From Paraburkholderia sp. BL23I1N1 (lineage in GTDB: Bacteria; Pseudomonadota; Gammaproteobacteria; Burkholderiales; Burkholderiaceae): 64,000 nt of DNA. Under the pieces are notes generated by a model that was not told the origin of the DNA, made no database searches, and saw nothing but the letters and a program-made list of their open reading frames with translations. The stretch lies in assembly GCF_003610295.1 (NCBI RefSeq), contig NZ_RAPV01000001.1, positions 310,001-374,000 on the forward strand. The letters are read 5' to 3'. Positions 1-10,628 of this stretch are shown here, one piece after another (positions within the stretch are counted from its first letter, which is position 1; each line of letters begins with the position of its first letter). A program made the position numbers and the translations under genes.

Positions 1-1
1 C

Positions 2-1606
2 TACGGCGAAGGCGCCGTGATGGGCGTGCCCGCGCACGACGAGCGCGACTTCGCGTTCGTGAAGAAATACGGTCTGCCGATCAAGCAGGTGGTGGCGATT
101 GAAGGCAAGGAATTCTCCACCGAAGCCTGGCAAGAATGGTATGGCGAGAAGGAAGGCGGCGTCTGCATCAACAGTGGCAAGTACGATGGTCTGAACTACA
201 CGCAGGCGGTCGACGCGATCGCCGCCGATCTGAAAGAACTCGGTCTCGGCGACAAGCAGATCACGTGGCGTTTGCGTGACTGGGGCGTGTCGCGCCAGCG
301 TTACTGGGGCACGCCGATTCCGATCATCCACTGCCCGTCGTGCGGCGACGTGCCGGTGCCGGAAAAAGATCTGCCGGTTGTGCTGCCGGAAGACCTCGTG
401 CCGGATGGCACGGGCAATCCGCTCGCGAAGTCCGAAGCATTCGTGAATTGCACGTGCCCGACCTGCGGCGGCGCGGCAAAGCGCGAAACCGACACGATGG
501 ACACCTTCGTCGATTCGTCCTGGTACTTCTACCGCTATGCGTCGCCGGATGCGAAGACCATGGTCGACGAGCGCACCGATTACTGGGCGCCGATGGATCA
601 ATACATCGGCGGTATCGAGCACGCGATTCTGCACCTCTTGTATTCGCGCTTCTGGGCGAAGGTAATGCGAGACATGGGTCTGGTCGAGTTCGGCGAGCCG
701 GCCAAGAACCTGCTGACGCAGGGCATGGTGCTCAACGAAACCTATTACCGCGAAAACGAAGCGGGTAAGAAGACCTGGTACAACCCGGCTGACGTTACTG
801 TCTCGTTCGACGACAAGGGTCGCCCGGTCGGCGCCGTGCTGAACTCGGACGGGCAGCCGGTGGTGCTCGGAGGCGTCGAGAAAATGTCGAAGTCGAAGAA
901 CAACGGCGTCGATCCGCAATTGCTGATCGATCAACACGGCGCCGACACCGCGCGTCTGTTCGTCATGTTCGCCGCACCGCCCGAGCAGCAGCTCGAATGG
1001 TCCGGTTCGGGCGTGGAAGGCGCGAGCCGCTTCCTGCGTCGCGTGTGGAGCTTCGGTCACGCGAACGAAGCAGCGCTGCGCACGGGTGGCAAGTTCGACG
1101 CCGCGCAACTTGGCGAAGTCGACAAGGTGCTGCGCCGCGAGATCTACAACGTGCTGAAGCAAGCCGACTTCGACTACCAGCGTTTGCAGTACAACACGGT
1201 GGTGTCGGCGGCGATGAAGATGCTCAACGCGCTCGACAGCGCGAAGGGCGCGCAACCGGCGGTGCTGCGCGAGACGTACAGCGTGCTGCTGCGCGTGCTG
1301 TATCCGGTCGTGCCGCACCAGACGTTCCAGTTGTGGCAGGAACTCGGTTACGCCGACGAATTCGGCTCGCTGCTCGACGCCGCATGGCCGAAGGTCGACG
1401 AACAGGCACTCGAACAAGCCGAAATCGAGCTCGTGCTGCAGGTGAACGGCAAGGTACGCGGCGCGCTCACGGTGGCGAAAGACGCCACACGTGAAGCGAT
1501 CGAAAAGCTCGCCGCCGCGCATGAAGCGGTCGAGAAGTTCAGCGAAGGCAAGGCGCCGAAGAAGATCGTCGTGGTGCCGGGCCGTCTCGTGAACGTGGTC
1601 GTTTGA
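2..1606 (+). CDS. leuS: Leucyl-tRNA synthetase, 3' part (5' end outside window)
   Basis: Class I aminoacyl-tRNA synthetase that charges tRNA-Leu in the cytoplasm. The gene enters the window in frame, and about 535 codons are visible. The first residues ([13 protein letters not shown]) belong to the end of the CP1 editing domain. Two cysteine pairs (HCPSCGD near nt 330 and CTCPTCGG near nt 450) form the zinc-ribbon insertion. KMSKS lies at nt 881-895, followed by the anticodon-binding domain and the C-terminal tail. The HIGH motif must lie upstream of the window. lptE follows at once and holA shortly after, so the three are probably one transcript, an arrangement common in proteobacteria. The identification is secure; only the 5' end is missing. 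Confidence 0.97.
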   Translation, partial: YGEGAVMGVPAHDERDFAFVKKYGLPIKQVVAIEGKEFSTEAWQEWYGEKEGGVCINSGKYDGLNYTQAVDAIAADLKELGLGDKQITWRLRDWGVSRQRYWGTPIPIIHCPSCGDVPVPEKDLPVVLPEDLVPDGTGNPLAKSEAFVNCTCPTCGGAAKRETDTMDTFVDSSWYFYRYASPDAKTMVDERTDYWAPMDQYIGGIEHAILHLLYSRFWAKVMRDMGLVEFGEPAKNLLTQGMVLNETYYRENEAGKKTWYNPADVTVSFDDKGRPVGAVLNSDGQPVVLGGVEKMSKSKNNGVDPQLLIDQHGADTARLFVMFAAPPEQQLEWSGSGVEGASRFLRRVWSFGHANEAALRTGGKFDAAQLGEVDKVLRREIYNVLKQADFDYQRLQYNTVVSAAMKMLNALDSAKGAQPAVLRETYSVLLRVLYPVVPHQTFQLWQELGYADEFGSLLDAAWPKVDEQALEQAEIELVLQVNGKVRGALTVAKDATREAIEKLAAAHEAVEKFSEGKAPKKIVVVPGRLVNVVV

Positions 1607-1698
1607 CCGCGCACGGGAACATGACAGCAGGCAGGACGCCGTCGCGCGTGGCGGCGCTTGTCTCTCGCTGCGGAATTTACTGCGAACCAGGAGCCAAT

Positions 1699-2250
1699 GT
1701 GACTCGCAGATCGTTATTGACGCTGGTGTGCAGCGTGCTGATGTTGTCCGCCTGCGGCTTCCAGCTGCGCGGCCAGCAGGATTACGCATTCAAACGACTC
1801 TATATCTCCGGCGGTTCGGCTGCGGCCGGCGCGCGGCTGACCCGTCTCGTGCAGGGCGGCAGCGACACGGTGGTGGTGACGTCCGTCGCGAATGCCGACG
1901 CAACGTTGCAGATCACCGAAGGCCGCGGCACCAGTACGCTCACGCTGAACTCGCTTGGCGTCGTCGAAGAATATGCGTTGAATCTTTCGATGAACTACAC
2001 GCTGGTCGGCAAGGACGGCACGGTGCTGATTCCGCCGAGCGCGATTGCGCTGAACCGCGCGATGACCTATAGCGACCAGTACTCGCAGGCCAAGTCGGCT
2101 GAAGCCGACATTCTGTTCGCGGACATGGAAAACGACGCGATCGACCAGCTTTCGCGCCGTCTGTCGCTGGTGCGCTCGCTGCATCCGGCGCCGGGTGAGC
2201 AGGTGCCGTCGGTTGCGCCGCGCGCGCCGTTGCCGCCGCCGCCGCTGTGA
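1699..2250 (+). CDS. lptE: LPS-assembly lipoprotein LptE
   Basis: Outer-membrane lipoprotein that plugs the LptD barrel in the lipopolysaccharide transport machine. The GTG start at 1699 was chosen because it gives a compact type II signal peptide (VTRRSLLTLVCSVLMLSAC) with lipobox LSAC and acylated Cys19, preceded by an AGGAG-like ribosome site. Upstream in-frame starts (1603, 1621) would add a polar extension before the signal peptide. The mature part begins GFQLRG, typical of LptE/RlpB, and the protein is 183 aa with a proline-rich tail. It lies between leuS and holA, the conserved proteobacterial position. The family assignment is sound and the start is fairly sure. Confidence 0.9.
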   Translation: MTRRSLLTLVCSVLMLSACGFQLRGQQDYAFKRLYISGGSAAAGARLTRLVQGGSDTVVVTSVANADATLQITEGRGTSTLTLNSLGVVEEYALNLSMNYTLVGKDGTVLIPPSAIALNRAMTYSDQYSQAKSAEADILFADMENDAIDQLSRRLSLVRSLHPAPGEQVPSVAPRAPLPPPPL

Positions 2251-2320
2251 GCGTCGCGCTGTGTCTTTGTTTAGCTTGCTGCGCGTGCTTATGCGCTCTT
2301 AACCTCGTTGATCGGTAGCC

Positions 2321-3439
2321 ATGCAACTGCGACTTGACGCGCTCGAAGCGCATCTCGCGAAGGGACTCGCCGGACTGTACGTCGTGTACGGCGACGAGCA
2401 CCTGCTCGCGCAAGAAGCGTGCGACCGGATTCGTGCTACGGCGCGTGCGGCTGGTTTTACCGATCGCTCGGTGTTCACGGTCGAGCGTGGTTTCGACTGG
2501 AGTTCGCTGCTCGGCGCGAGTCAATCGATGTCGCTGTTCGGCGACCGTCAACTCGTCGAATTGCGCATTCCTTCGGGCAAGCCGGGCAAGGAAGGCGCGG
2601 ATGCGCTGAAGGCGCTCGCCGCCGCCGTGAATGACGACGTGCTGACCATGATCACGCTGCCGCGGCTCGACGCGGCTACGCAGAAATCTGCATGGTTCAC
2701 CGCGCTGTCCGATGCCGGCGTGGCACTGAAGATCGATCCGGTCGAGCGCGCGCAGTTGCCGAATTGGGTCGGTCAGCGACTTGCGGCTCAAGGCCAGCGG
2801 GTCGCCGCCGGTGAAGAAGGGCGGCGCGCGTTGGCATTCATCGCCGAACGCGTGGAAGGCAATCTGCTTGCCGCGCATCAGGAAATCCAGAAGCTCGGGC
2901 TGCTGTATCCGGCGGGTTCGTTGAGCTTTGAACAGATTCAGGATGCGGTGCTGAACGTCGCCCGTTATGACGTTTTCAAGCTGAACGAAGCGATGCTGGC
3001 GGGCGATGTCGGCCGCCTCGCGCGCATGCTCGACGGTCTGCGCGGCGAAGGCGAGGCCGCGGTGCTGGTGCTGTGGGCGGTCGTCGAGGAAGTGCGGACC
3101 TTGTTGCGGATCAAGCGTGGTGTCGCGGCCGGCAAACCGCTCGCGATGCTGGTGCGCGAAAACCGCGTGTGGGGTCCGCGTGAGCGGCTGATTGGGCCGG
3201 CGCTGTCGCGCGTCACGGAAAGCGCGCTTGAAAAGGCGCTTGCTTTAGCCGCGCGGCTGGATCGGCAGGTGAAGGGGCTGTCCGGCGGCACGCCGGGCAA
3301 TCATCGCAATGATCCGCCGCCTGATCCGTGGGATGGTTTGTTCGACCTGGCGATGACGGTGGCTGCGCCGAAGGGAGCGCCGGTACCGCCGCCACGACCT
3401 CGCGCCGGAGCAGTTGCCCCAGCACGCAGGCCTGTCTGA
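2321..3439 (+). CDS. holA: DNA polymerase III subunit delta
   Basis: Delta subunit of the clamp loader, which opens the beta sliding clamp during replication. The 372-residue protein begins MQLRLDALEAHLAKGLAGLYVVYGDE. The N-terminal ATPase-like domain has the usual degenerate LLAQEACDRIR region and VFTVERGFDW, and the C-terminal collar domain includes the KRGVAAGKPLAMLVRE and NHRNDPPPDPWDGL segments. Length slightly exceeds the E. coli protein (343 aa) because of a proline/arginine-rich tail. It sits 70 bases after lptE in the conserved leuS-lptE-holA order and is probably co-transcribed. Confidence is high. Confidence 0.95.
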   Translation: MQLRLDALEAHLAKGLAGLYVVYGDEHLLAQEACDRIRATARAAGFTDRSVFTVERGFDWSSLLGASQSMSLFGDRQLVELRIPSGKPGKEGADALKALAAAVNDDVLTMITLPRLDAATQKSAWFTALSDAGVALKIDPVERAQLPNWVGQRLAAQGQRVAAGEEGRRALAFIAERVEGNLLAAHQEIQKLGLLYPAGSLSFEQIQDAVLNVARYDVFKLNEAMLAGDVGRLARMLDGLRGEGEAAVLVLWAVVEEVRTLLRIKRGVAAGKPLAMLVRENRVWGPRERLIGPALSRVTESALEKALALAARLDRQVKGLSGGTPGNHRNDPPPDPWDGLFDLAMTVAAPKGAPVPPPRPRAGAVAPARRPV

Positions 3440-3691
3440 GCTATATCGCCAATGCGGCCGGACCCGGTCTGATTCATGCTCAGGTAGCGGCGAGATCGTC
3501 ACCGTCAGTGCCTTGATGACATCTCGCACTGGGTGCGTTCAACGTGCCCACGCTACGAGACCGCAGGCAACACGGGCCGCTCCGCGGCAAGCAAAGCACC
3601 GCTACCCGACTTACAATTGTTTGATCTTTCGCTAGCTAAAACTGCCTGTTCGCCGCATGTAAAAGGCGTGCGCGGCGCTATGAGACTCACC

Positions 3692-4963
3692 ATGGATATC
3701 GACCAGTACATGACCGACCTCGGCCGCCGCGCCCGCCACGCTTCGCGTGCGATGGCGCGGGCATCGACGGCCGCAAAGAACGCCGCGCTTGCCGCAGTCG
3801 CTCAGGCGATCGAGCGCGATGCGCCGTTGCTGAAAGAAGCCAACGCACGCGATGTCGCGCGCGCTCGCGAAAAAGGTCTCGACGCTGCGTTTATCGACCG
3901 TTTGACGCTGTCGGACAAGGCGCTCAAGACGATGGTCGAAGGTCTGCGCCAGGTTGCTGCGCTAGCCGATCCGATCGGCGAGATCAGCAATCTGAAGTAC
4001 CGCCCAAGCGGAATTCAGGTGGGCCAGATGCGTGTGCCGCTCGGCGTGATTGGCATCATTTACGAATCGCGCCCGAACGTGACGATCGACGCCGCGGCGT
4101 TGTGCCTCAAATCGGGCAACGCGACGATTCTGCGTGGTGGCTCGGAAGCGCTCGAATGCAACACGGCGCTGGCGAAGCTGATCGGCGAAGGGCTGGAAGC
4201 CGCCGGCTTGCCACAGGACGCGGTGCAAGTGGTGGCCACGTCGGACCGCGCAGCGGTCGGCAAGCTGATCACGATGACCGAATACGTCGACGTGATCGTG
4301 CCGCGTGGCGGCAAGAGCCTGATCGAGCGGCTGATGAACGAAGCACGTGTGCCGATGATCAAGCATCTCGACGGCATCTGCCACGTGTATGTCGACGACC
4401 GTGCGGATCTGACCAAGGCGCTGACTGTCTGCGACAACGCGAAGACGCACCGCTACGGCACCTGCAATACGATGGAAACGCTGCTGGTGGCGCGCGGTAT
4501 TGCCGCTGAAGTGCTGCCGCCGTTGGGCAAGCTGTATCGCGACAAGGAAGTGGAATTGCGCGTGGACGCGGCGGCTCGCGCTGTGTTGGCGGATGCGGGT
4601 GTCGGCCCTCTCGTCGATGCCACCGAAGAAGACTGGCGCACCGAATATCTCGCGCCGGTGCTGGCGATCAAGGTGGTCGACAATCTCGACGCCGCGATCG
4701 AGCACATCAACACCTACAGTTCGCAGCATACCGACGCGGTCGTCACCGAAGACCACGACCGCGCGATGCGCTTCCTGCGTGAAGTCGATTCGGCAAGCGT
4801 GATGGTGAACGCATCGACGCGTTTCGCGGATGGCTTCGAATTCGGTCTAGGCGCGGAAATCGGCATTTCGAACGACAAGCTGCACGCGCGTGGGCCGGTG
4901 GGGCTGGAAGGGTTGACGTCGTTGAAATACATCGTGCTTGGGCACGGCGAAGGGCGGCAGTAA
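3692..4963 (+). CDS. proA: Glutamate-5-semialdehyde dehydrogenase (gamma-glutamyl phosphate reductase)
   Basis: NADPH-dependent reduction of gamma-glutamyl phosphate to glutamate-5-semialdehyde in proline synthesis. The start was set at ATG 3692 ([19 protein letters not shown]), which matches the usual ProA N-terminus. An ATG at 3680 is a close alternative; neither has a strong ribosome site. The product is 423 aa. The catalytic cysteine lies in [13 protein letters not shown] and the cofactor-binding region in [14 protein letters not shown]. The C-terminal [18 protein letters not shown] is typical of the family. The gene stands alone, about 250 bases after holA. Confidence 0.95.
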   Translation: MDIDQYMTDLGRRARHASRAMARASTAAKNAALAAVAQAIERDAPLLKEANARDVARAREKGLDAAFIDRLTLSDKALKTMVEGLRQVAALADPIGEISNLKYRPSGIQVGQMRVPLGVIGIIYESRPNVTIDAAALCLKSGNATILRGGSEALECNTALAKLIGEGLEAAGLPQDAVQVVATSDRAAVGKLITMTEYVDVIVPRGGKSLIERLMNEARVPMIKHLDGICHVYVDDRADLTKALTVCDNAKTHRYGTCNTMETLLVARGIAAEVLPPLGKLYRDKEVELRVDAAARAVLADAGVGPLVDATEEDWRTEYLAPVLAIKVVDNLDAAIEHINTYSSQHTDAVVTEDHDRAMRFLREVDSASVMVNASTRFADGFEFGLGAEIGISNDKLHARGPVGLEGLTSLKYIVLGHGEGRQ

Positions 4964-5074
4964 CGATTCGTTGCCGACGCGCTGCCGCCGTCACCGGGAT
5001 GGACGCAAGCTTTCCGTTTAGTGCGCCGGTGGCGCCGCTCATTTCCACGCTGACACTCAGTACGAGGACCTCTG

Positions 5075-5491
5075 ATGCTTTGGGTTAAAACGTTTCACAT
5101 CGTTCTGATTGCTTCCTGGTTTGCCGGCCTGTTCTATTTGCCGCGCATCTTCGTCAATCTGGCGATGGAAACGGAACCCGCCGCGACCGCACGATTGCTG
5201 ATCATGGCGCGCAAGCTGTTTCGCTTCATGACGTTTATCGCAGTGCCGGCGCTCGCTTGCGGGCTGTGGCTGTGGCTCGCGGTCGGTATCGGAAGCGGGC
5301 AGGGCTGGATTCACGCGAAGGTCGGTGTGGTGGTGTTGCTGATCATTTACCACGCGTACTGCGGGGTGCTGCTGCGGACCTTCGAACGCGGCGAGAATCG
5401 TCGCTCGCATAAGTGGTATCGGATGTTTAATGAATTGCCGGTACTGGGGATGTTGGCGGCGGTTGCGTTGGTTGTGATTAAGCCGTTTTAA
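5075..5491 (+). CDS. hemJ: HemJ-type protoporphyrinogen oxidase / CopD-family membrane protein
   Basis: Small integral membrane protein of 138 aa with about four hydrophobic helices (roughly residues 5-25, 48-70, 80-100, 118-138). The pattern FHIVLIASWFAGLFYLPRIF near the N-terminus, with its conserved histidine, and the later HAKVG, YHAYCG and RSHKWYRMFNELPVL segments match HemJ (UPF0093). That family oxidises protoporphyrinogen IX to protoporphyrin IX in bacteria lacking HemG or HemY. Some annotations call the same family CopD-like. The heme role is known for the family and inferred here. It follows proA by about 110 bases. Confidence 0.8.
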   Translation: MLWVKTFHIVLIASWFAGLFYLPRIFVNLAMETEPAATARLLIMARKLFRFMTFIAVPALACGLWLWLAVGIGSGQGWIHAKVGVVVLLIIYHAYCGVLLRTFERGENRRSHKWYRMFNELPVLGMLAAVALVVIKPF

Positions 5492-5687
5492 AATCCGGAT
5501 ATTGTTATTTAATTCGGTAAATCGAATTTTATTATCTCATGGTATCTGCTGCCGTGGAAATGCGACTCGCTAGTCGCACTTCGTTTTGAATTCCCTCATC
5601 TGATATAAGCCCGAAGCCGTTGGATTTTATCCCGGCTTTGGGGCCTGTCTTTGCCTTCTCTGGACGTTCGTCCACACCATCCATCCG

Positions 5688-5703
5688 TTAGGAATGTTCC
5701 TAA
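5688..5703. promoter_or_regulatory. Palindromic operator resembling an RcsB/RcsAB box
   Basis: The sequence TTAGGAATGTTCCTAA is a palindrome with 7-base arms. Its core TAGGAATGTTCCTA agrees with the enterobacterial RcsAB consensus TAAGAATATTCCTA at 12 of 14 positions. It lies about 345 bases upstream of the adhesin start. A LuxR/NarL-type response regulator could bind here; which one is not known from this window. Confidence 0.45.
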
Positions 5704-5837
5704 TTTGCGTGGGGCTTGCGCTCGCTCGTGTGCGGCGAATCTGGCGTGATGTAGGTCGAACTCCTTTCGCAGTGGGCATTTACCTCACATCAAGTCCTGT
5801 TTCATCTCTTTTGGCGAGCGGATATTCGATTTTGCTG

Positions 5838-5885
5838 TAGGAATGTTTTAAGAATCGTCTTATTAAGAGGCGAAATTCCTAATTT
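5838..5885. promoter_or_regulatory. Second, split copy of the RcsB-box-like motif
   Basis: TAGGAATGTT recurs at 5838-5847 and TTCCTAATTT at 5876-5885. The same ten-base strings occur at 5689-5698 and 5697-5706 in the palindrome upstream. Here the two halves are separated by 28 bases. The repeated use of both half-sites in one intergenic region supports a real binding site. The second half lies immediately beside TATAGT (5886-5891). Confidence 0.4.
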
Positions 5886-6046
5886 TATAGTGGTGCCAAC
5901 CCGGAAGGATTAATGGGATGGCCCGAAAAAATTGCTGAGACGGCCCAGATTTCAATCCTTCTGAAAACCCAATGACGCGCGCAGGTTTTTCTTCAAACAC
6001 CTCACGCGGCATGGACCCGAGACCAGATCTTCAGAAGGAAGAAATC

Positions 6047-9000
6047 ATGAACAAGTCGTACAAAACCGTTTGGAATGAAACCACCGGAACGTATGTCGCC
6101 GCTTCGGAAGTGGCGCGGAACAAGGGGAAGACGAGCTTGAGCAAGAGTGCGCTGGTATCGGCACTTCTGGCGATTGGAGCGTCCATGGACGCGAGCGCGG
6201 GCTCTGTGGATGGCGGCAGCGCCACCGGTACCAATTCCGTAGCAGTAGGACCGAGTGCGCAGGCCACTGGCGCCAACGCAATTGCCGAGGGCATGGGCGC
6301 CAAGGCAGCTGGCGGCAACTCAATCTACCTCGGTGCAAACACGGATGGCACCGGCGTAGCAGCGGCACAAGATGCGGTCGCAATAGGCACCAACACGAAA
6401 GTCGATGCAAATTCGGCCGGCGGCATCGCTCTTGGTCGACTTGCAACCGTAACCAATGCGGTAGACGGCATGGCTATGGGTAACGGATCCTCAGTCTCTG
6501 CGGCCAACTCCGTTGCACTGGGTGCAAACTCGGTGGCTAACCGTGTCAACACGGTTTCCGTAGGTGCGGCCGGCGCGGAACGTCAGATTGTGAACGTGGC
6601 GGCCGGTACGTCCGACACCGACGCCGTGAATCTTCGGCAATTAAAGAGCGCAGGTTTGAAGACGGATACGAACGGCAACGTGAGCAACGCGTTCCTTGCG
6701 TACGATGTCATGAGCGCAAACACAGTGACGCTAAATGGCCTAAGCGGCACGATGCTCACGAACGTAGCCGCCGGCGCGGTTTCTGCATCAAGCACGGACG
6801 CGACAAACGGCTCCCAGCTTTACAACGTTGCCGCGAGCAACGCATCGGCCCTCGGCGGCGGTTCGAGCGTGAACGCAAACGGCAGCATCTCGGCACCCTC
6901 CTACGTGGTCGGCGGTACGACCGTGGACAACGTCGGTTCGGCCCTGACCAATCTTGACGGCCGGTAGACGACGAACGCCACGAATATCACAAACCTGCAG
7001 ACCTCGGTCACCAGCATCAACAGCAACGGCATCACCTATTTCCACGCAGTAGCGGCTAATAGTGGTGGCGGCGATTCGTCTGCGGCAGGTGCCGGCGACG
7101 TCGCTGTTGGTTCAAGGGCGAAAGCGAAAAGCAACGGGCCTGGCTCCGCATTGGCAGTCGGATCCGACTCTTCGGCGCTTGCGAACAACACCGTCGCAAT
7201 TGGCCCGGGCTCAAAGGCTGCCGATATCGGCGACGCCGTGTTCGGTATGAGTGCCCAGGCGGCCGGCGGTGGACAGGCAGCAGTAGCGCTCGGGCAGAAT
7301 GCCAACGCGTCGACGACCGCAACAACGGCACTTGGTGCCAATGCAACGGCGTCGGCCAACAACTCGGTAGCCTTGGGCGCGAAGTCTGTGGCGAATCGCG
7401 CAAACACGGTCTCCGTGGGTGCGACCGGTTCGACGCGTCAAGTGGTCAATGTAGGGGCCACCACGCAAGCAACCGACGCGGTCAACTACGCGCAGCTCCA
7501 GGCAGCCGGTCTGAAGGTTGATGCGAGCGGTAACGCAACCAACGCGTTCGTCGCCTACGACGACTCGACCGAAGGCAAGGTGACGCTCGGCGGCGCATCC
7601 GGCACGACGCTGACAAACGTGGCTACGGGCGCGGTATCGGCCTCGAGCACCGACGCGGTGAACGGTTCGCAGCTTTACACGACGAACCAGAGCGTCACGC
7701 AAAACACTGCGGCCATCGCGCAGAACACCACAGACACCGGCACATTGAATACCCAGGTCGGCACGATCAATGGCCAGATGGCGGGTGCGGTCGCGTACGA
7801 CTCGTCCGCTCTGGATTCGGTCACGCTGACTGGCGCATCGGGCACGACGATCACCAACCTGAAGGCCGGTACGCTGTCTGCATCGAGCACGGACGCGGTG
7901 AACGGTGCGCAGCTTTACACGACGAACCAGAACGTTGCGCAGAACGCCGTGGCGACGAGCGATATCTCGGCCAACACCAGCGCCATCGCACAAAACACCA
8001 GCGACATCGCCACCAACACCGACAACATCGCGGCGCTCGATACTCGTGTCACGAGCGTCGAAGGCTCGGTGAGCGATCTGGCCAAGCAGCTCAACAGCGG
8101 TACGGTGGGTCTGATCCAGCAGGACGCGTTGACCGGCGATCTGACGGTCGCTGCCGGCACGGGCGGCTCGGCGATCAACTTCGCGGGTGTCGCAGGTGCG
8201 CGTCAGCTGTTCGGCGTCGCAGCCGGCACGACCGCTACCTCCGCGGTCAACCTCGGTCAGTTGAGCCCGGTTGTCGCGATGCTCGGCGGCGGTGCGATGG
8301 TCAACACGGACGGTTCGATCGTCAGCCCGACGTACCACATGCAAGGCGGCACGCAGACCACGGTCGGCGACGCGCTCGATACGCTCGACACCAATCTGTC
8401 GTCGCTTGAGACACAGATCAACAACGGCAGCATCGGCATGGTTACGCAAGACCAGACCTCGCGCGACATTCTCGTCGGTGCAACGACGGACGGCCTGCGT
8501 GTCAACATGGCCGGCACGGCGGGTAACCGCGCCGTGACGGGTGTGGCAGCGGGCGCAGTGAGCGCGTCGAGCAACGATGCGGTGAACGGTTCGCAACTGT
8601 ATTCGCATGCAGCCGGCACGGCAGCGGCACTCGGCGGCGGTTCGACCGTCAACGAGGACGGCACGATTTCGGCGCCGGTGTACACCGTCGGTGCCGCGTT
8701 GACGAACATCGACGGCCGTGTGACGCAGAACACCTCGGACATCGCGAGCCTGCAGTCGACCGTCGGCACGATGAGCACGTCGGTTGCGAATGCGGTGCAG
8801 TACGTCACCGCCGCTCACAATCAGGTAACGATGAGTGGATCGGCGGATGCGCCGAAGGTGAAGCTGACCAATCTGCAGGATGGCGAACTGTCGGCAACCA
8901 GCAGCGATGCGGTGACCGGTGCGCAGTTGTGGAATACCAACCAGCAACTGTCGGATCTGAGCCAGTCGGTGCAAAACCAGCAGCAAACGGGTAGCGCCGC

Positions 9001-9481
9001 AATGTCGCTCAACACGGGAGGCGCACCGGCGGCCGCAGCGTCGGGCACCAATGCGGTGGCGCTTGGCGGCGGATCGCAGGCGAGCGGCGAAAACTCGGTT
9101 GCTATCGGCGCGGGTTCGGTGGCCGATCAGGCCAACACCCTTTCAGTCGGCTCGCAAGGCAACGAGCGTCCCATCACGAACGTCGCGCCGGGCAAGTCAG
9201 CGACGGATGCGGTCAACCTCGGCCAGATGCAGTCGGCTGTTGGTGAAACGGCGCGCGCGGCCTACAGCGGCGTTGCAGCCGCCACCGCGCTGACGATGAT
9301 TCCGCAAGTCGATCCGGGCAAGACGCTGGCAATCGGCGTCGCCGGGGCGACCTACAAGGGGTATCAGGCAGCAGCGGTGGGCGCGTCGGCGCGTATCACG
9401 GCGAACGTGAAGGTCAAGGTGGGCGCCGGGATTAGCGGCAGCGAAACGACAGTCGGCGCGGGTGCGTCGTATCAGTGGTAA
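6047..9481 (+). pseudogene. Trimeric autotransporter adhesin (YadA-like), interrupted by in-frame TAG
   Basis: Surface adhesin of the trimeric autotransporter (type Vc) class. The start at ATG 6047 follows AGAAGGAAGAA and gives the extended signal peptide region MNKSYKTVWNETTGTYVAASE. Many YadA-head repeats follow (NSVAVG, NSVALGA), then stalk and neck motifs ([25 protein letters not shown]). The C-terminal anchor ends ATYKGYQ...GASYQW with a terminal Trp. The whole frame would be 1144 residues, but codon 307 is TAG (6965-6967) where a related repeat downstream reads DGRVT. The frame stays open on both sides with no shift. The upstream product would keep the signal and part of the head but lose the anchor. 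It is a nonsense pseudogene, a read-through gene or a sequence error. Confidence 0.9.
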
Positions 9482-9567
9482 GCGTTGTGTGAGGATCGCG
9501 AAAAGCGCTGCGCTTGTTTGGCTGCCTTTCGCGAGCCTGGCTTGATCAGATAGTTGAGCAGGACAGT

Positions 9568-9592
9568 GGGCTCCCTTCGGGGAGTCCTTTTT
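9568..9592 (+). terminator. Rho-independent terminator after the adhesin
   Basis: GGGCTCCC (9568-9575) pairs with GGGAGTCC (9580-9587), allowing one G-T pair, around a TTCG tetraloop, followed by five T (9588-9592). It lies 87 bases past the adhesin stop codon, in the right orientation to end that transcript. Confidence 0.85.
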
Positions 9593-9711
9593 CGTATGGA
9601 CCGGCGCAGCACCCTGGGCAATCCGCTTGCGCGGGATCGCGCTTGCCGAGATGCCAGTCGCGTCGGCGCAAATCGGGCGCAATTACCCGGTCGCAACCCA
9701 GCTGTGACCCA

Positions 9712-10558
9712 CTACGCGCCCGGATCGATCCTTCGACGAGTAATGACCTCCTTCGCTTGCGCCATCTTCTCGACCAGTTCCGGTCCCCGGCTCAGCGCCA
9801 CGCCCACCGCGAGAATGTCCCCGATCGCCAGATGCGACACGCGCGAGGTCATCGGCGAAAAGATATCCGTGTCTTCGTCCACATTGGCAAACAATCCGAC
9901 CGTAGCAAGCCGCGCCAACGGCGAATTGCCGTGCGTGATCGCGATCACCTTCGCGCCCGCGGCAAGCGCCGACTTCACCGCATCGACGATATCGCGCGTG
10001 CGCCCGGTGTTCGAAATCGCCACCACCACGTCGCCTTCACCCAGCAGTGCGGCCGACATCAGAAACGTATGCGGGTCTGAATACGCGACACTCGGCATGC
10101 CGAGGCGAAAGAATTTGTGCTGCACGTCCAGCGCGGCGATACCCGAACCGCCTGCCCCATAGAACTCGATGCGCCGCGCCTGCGCCAGCAGCGCGATCGC
10201 CGCTGCCACGCTATCCGATGACAGATTGTTGCGCACCTGGATCAGCGCGCCGATGGTCCGGTCGAGCACCTTCGCGGCGACGCCCGGCGTCGGCTCATCC
10301 GGCCGCACGTCGCGGTAGACGGCGGGCACTTCCGCGGCAATGCCTTGCGCCAGCCGGATCTTGAACTCGCGAAACCCCGAAAAGCCGAGTGCATGACAAA
10401 AACCGCGCGATGGTCGGCTGGCTCACGCCCGCGCGCGCGGCCACCTCGGTCATTGAGAGATCCAGCACCTCGCGCGGCGCCTCGATCACGTAGTCGGCCA
10501 GCTTGCGCTCGGACGGGCGCAACTGCTCGCGCATCTCTTCCACCTGGGACAGCATCAT
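9712..10558 (-). pseudogene. hexR: HexR-type transcriptional regulator (RpiR family), frameshifted
   Basis: Repressor of Entner-Doudoroff genes that senses KDPG through its SIS domain. The first part (MMLSQVEEMREQLRPSERKLADYV to SQPTIARF) is the RpiR helix-turn-helix domain. The SIS domain, with EFYGAGGSGIAA, AISNTGRTRD and VIAITHGNSPLA, continues in another frame. The shift lies in an A5 run on the + strand (10399-10403). With four A's the frame would read ARFCHALGFSGFREFKIRLAQG and give a normal 281-aa protein. The gene diverges from edd, its expected target, and HexR-like operators lie between them. If the shift is real, the repressor is lost and edd-eda may be constitutive; a one-base homopolymer error is equally possible. 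Confidence 0.88.
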
Positions 10559-10614
10559 CGGAAAACTCGCACTATGCTGAAGAATGCGTGGACTATATCT
10601 GATTACTGAAGAAG

Positions 10615-10628
10615 CTACAAAAACTACA
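10615..10628. promoter_or_regulatory. HexR-like operator upstream of hexR
   Basis: The sequence CTACAAAAACTACA, read on the minus strand as TGTAGTTTTTGTAG, matches the HexR pattern TGTAnt-N4-ntACA known from gamma-proteobacteria. It lies 57 bases before the hexR start and nearly repeats the site in the edd promoter. Autoregulation of hexR is inferred. Confidence 0.55.

Larger units (their letters stand above)
5492..6046. other. 555-base gene-free region upstream of the adhesin
   Basis: No convincing coding frame is present. The stretch is clearly richer in A and T than its neighbours, especially at 5492-5545 and 5821-5895. It holds short inverted repeats: AATTCG/CGAATT arms at 5511-5528, a GCGACT...AGTCGC hairpin near 5562, and the RcsB-box-like sites listed separately. 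The sequence TATAGT at 5886-5891 could be a -10 element but has no clear -35 partner. This is most likely the regulatory region of the autotransporter adhesin that starts at 6047. Confidence 0.6.

Noticed and set aside
5511..5528. AATTCG/CGAATT inverted repeat as terminator of hemJ
   Set aside because: The stem is six AT-rich pairs with a six-base loop; too weak for intrinsic termination.
7211..8986. 591-codon open frame on the minus strand within the adhesin
   Set aside because: Antisense of the repetitive adhesin sequence; it merely mirrors the repeats.
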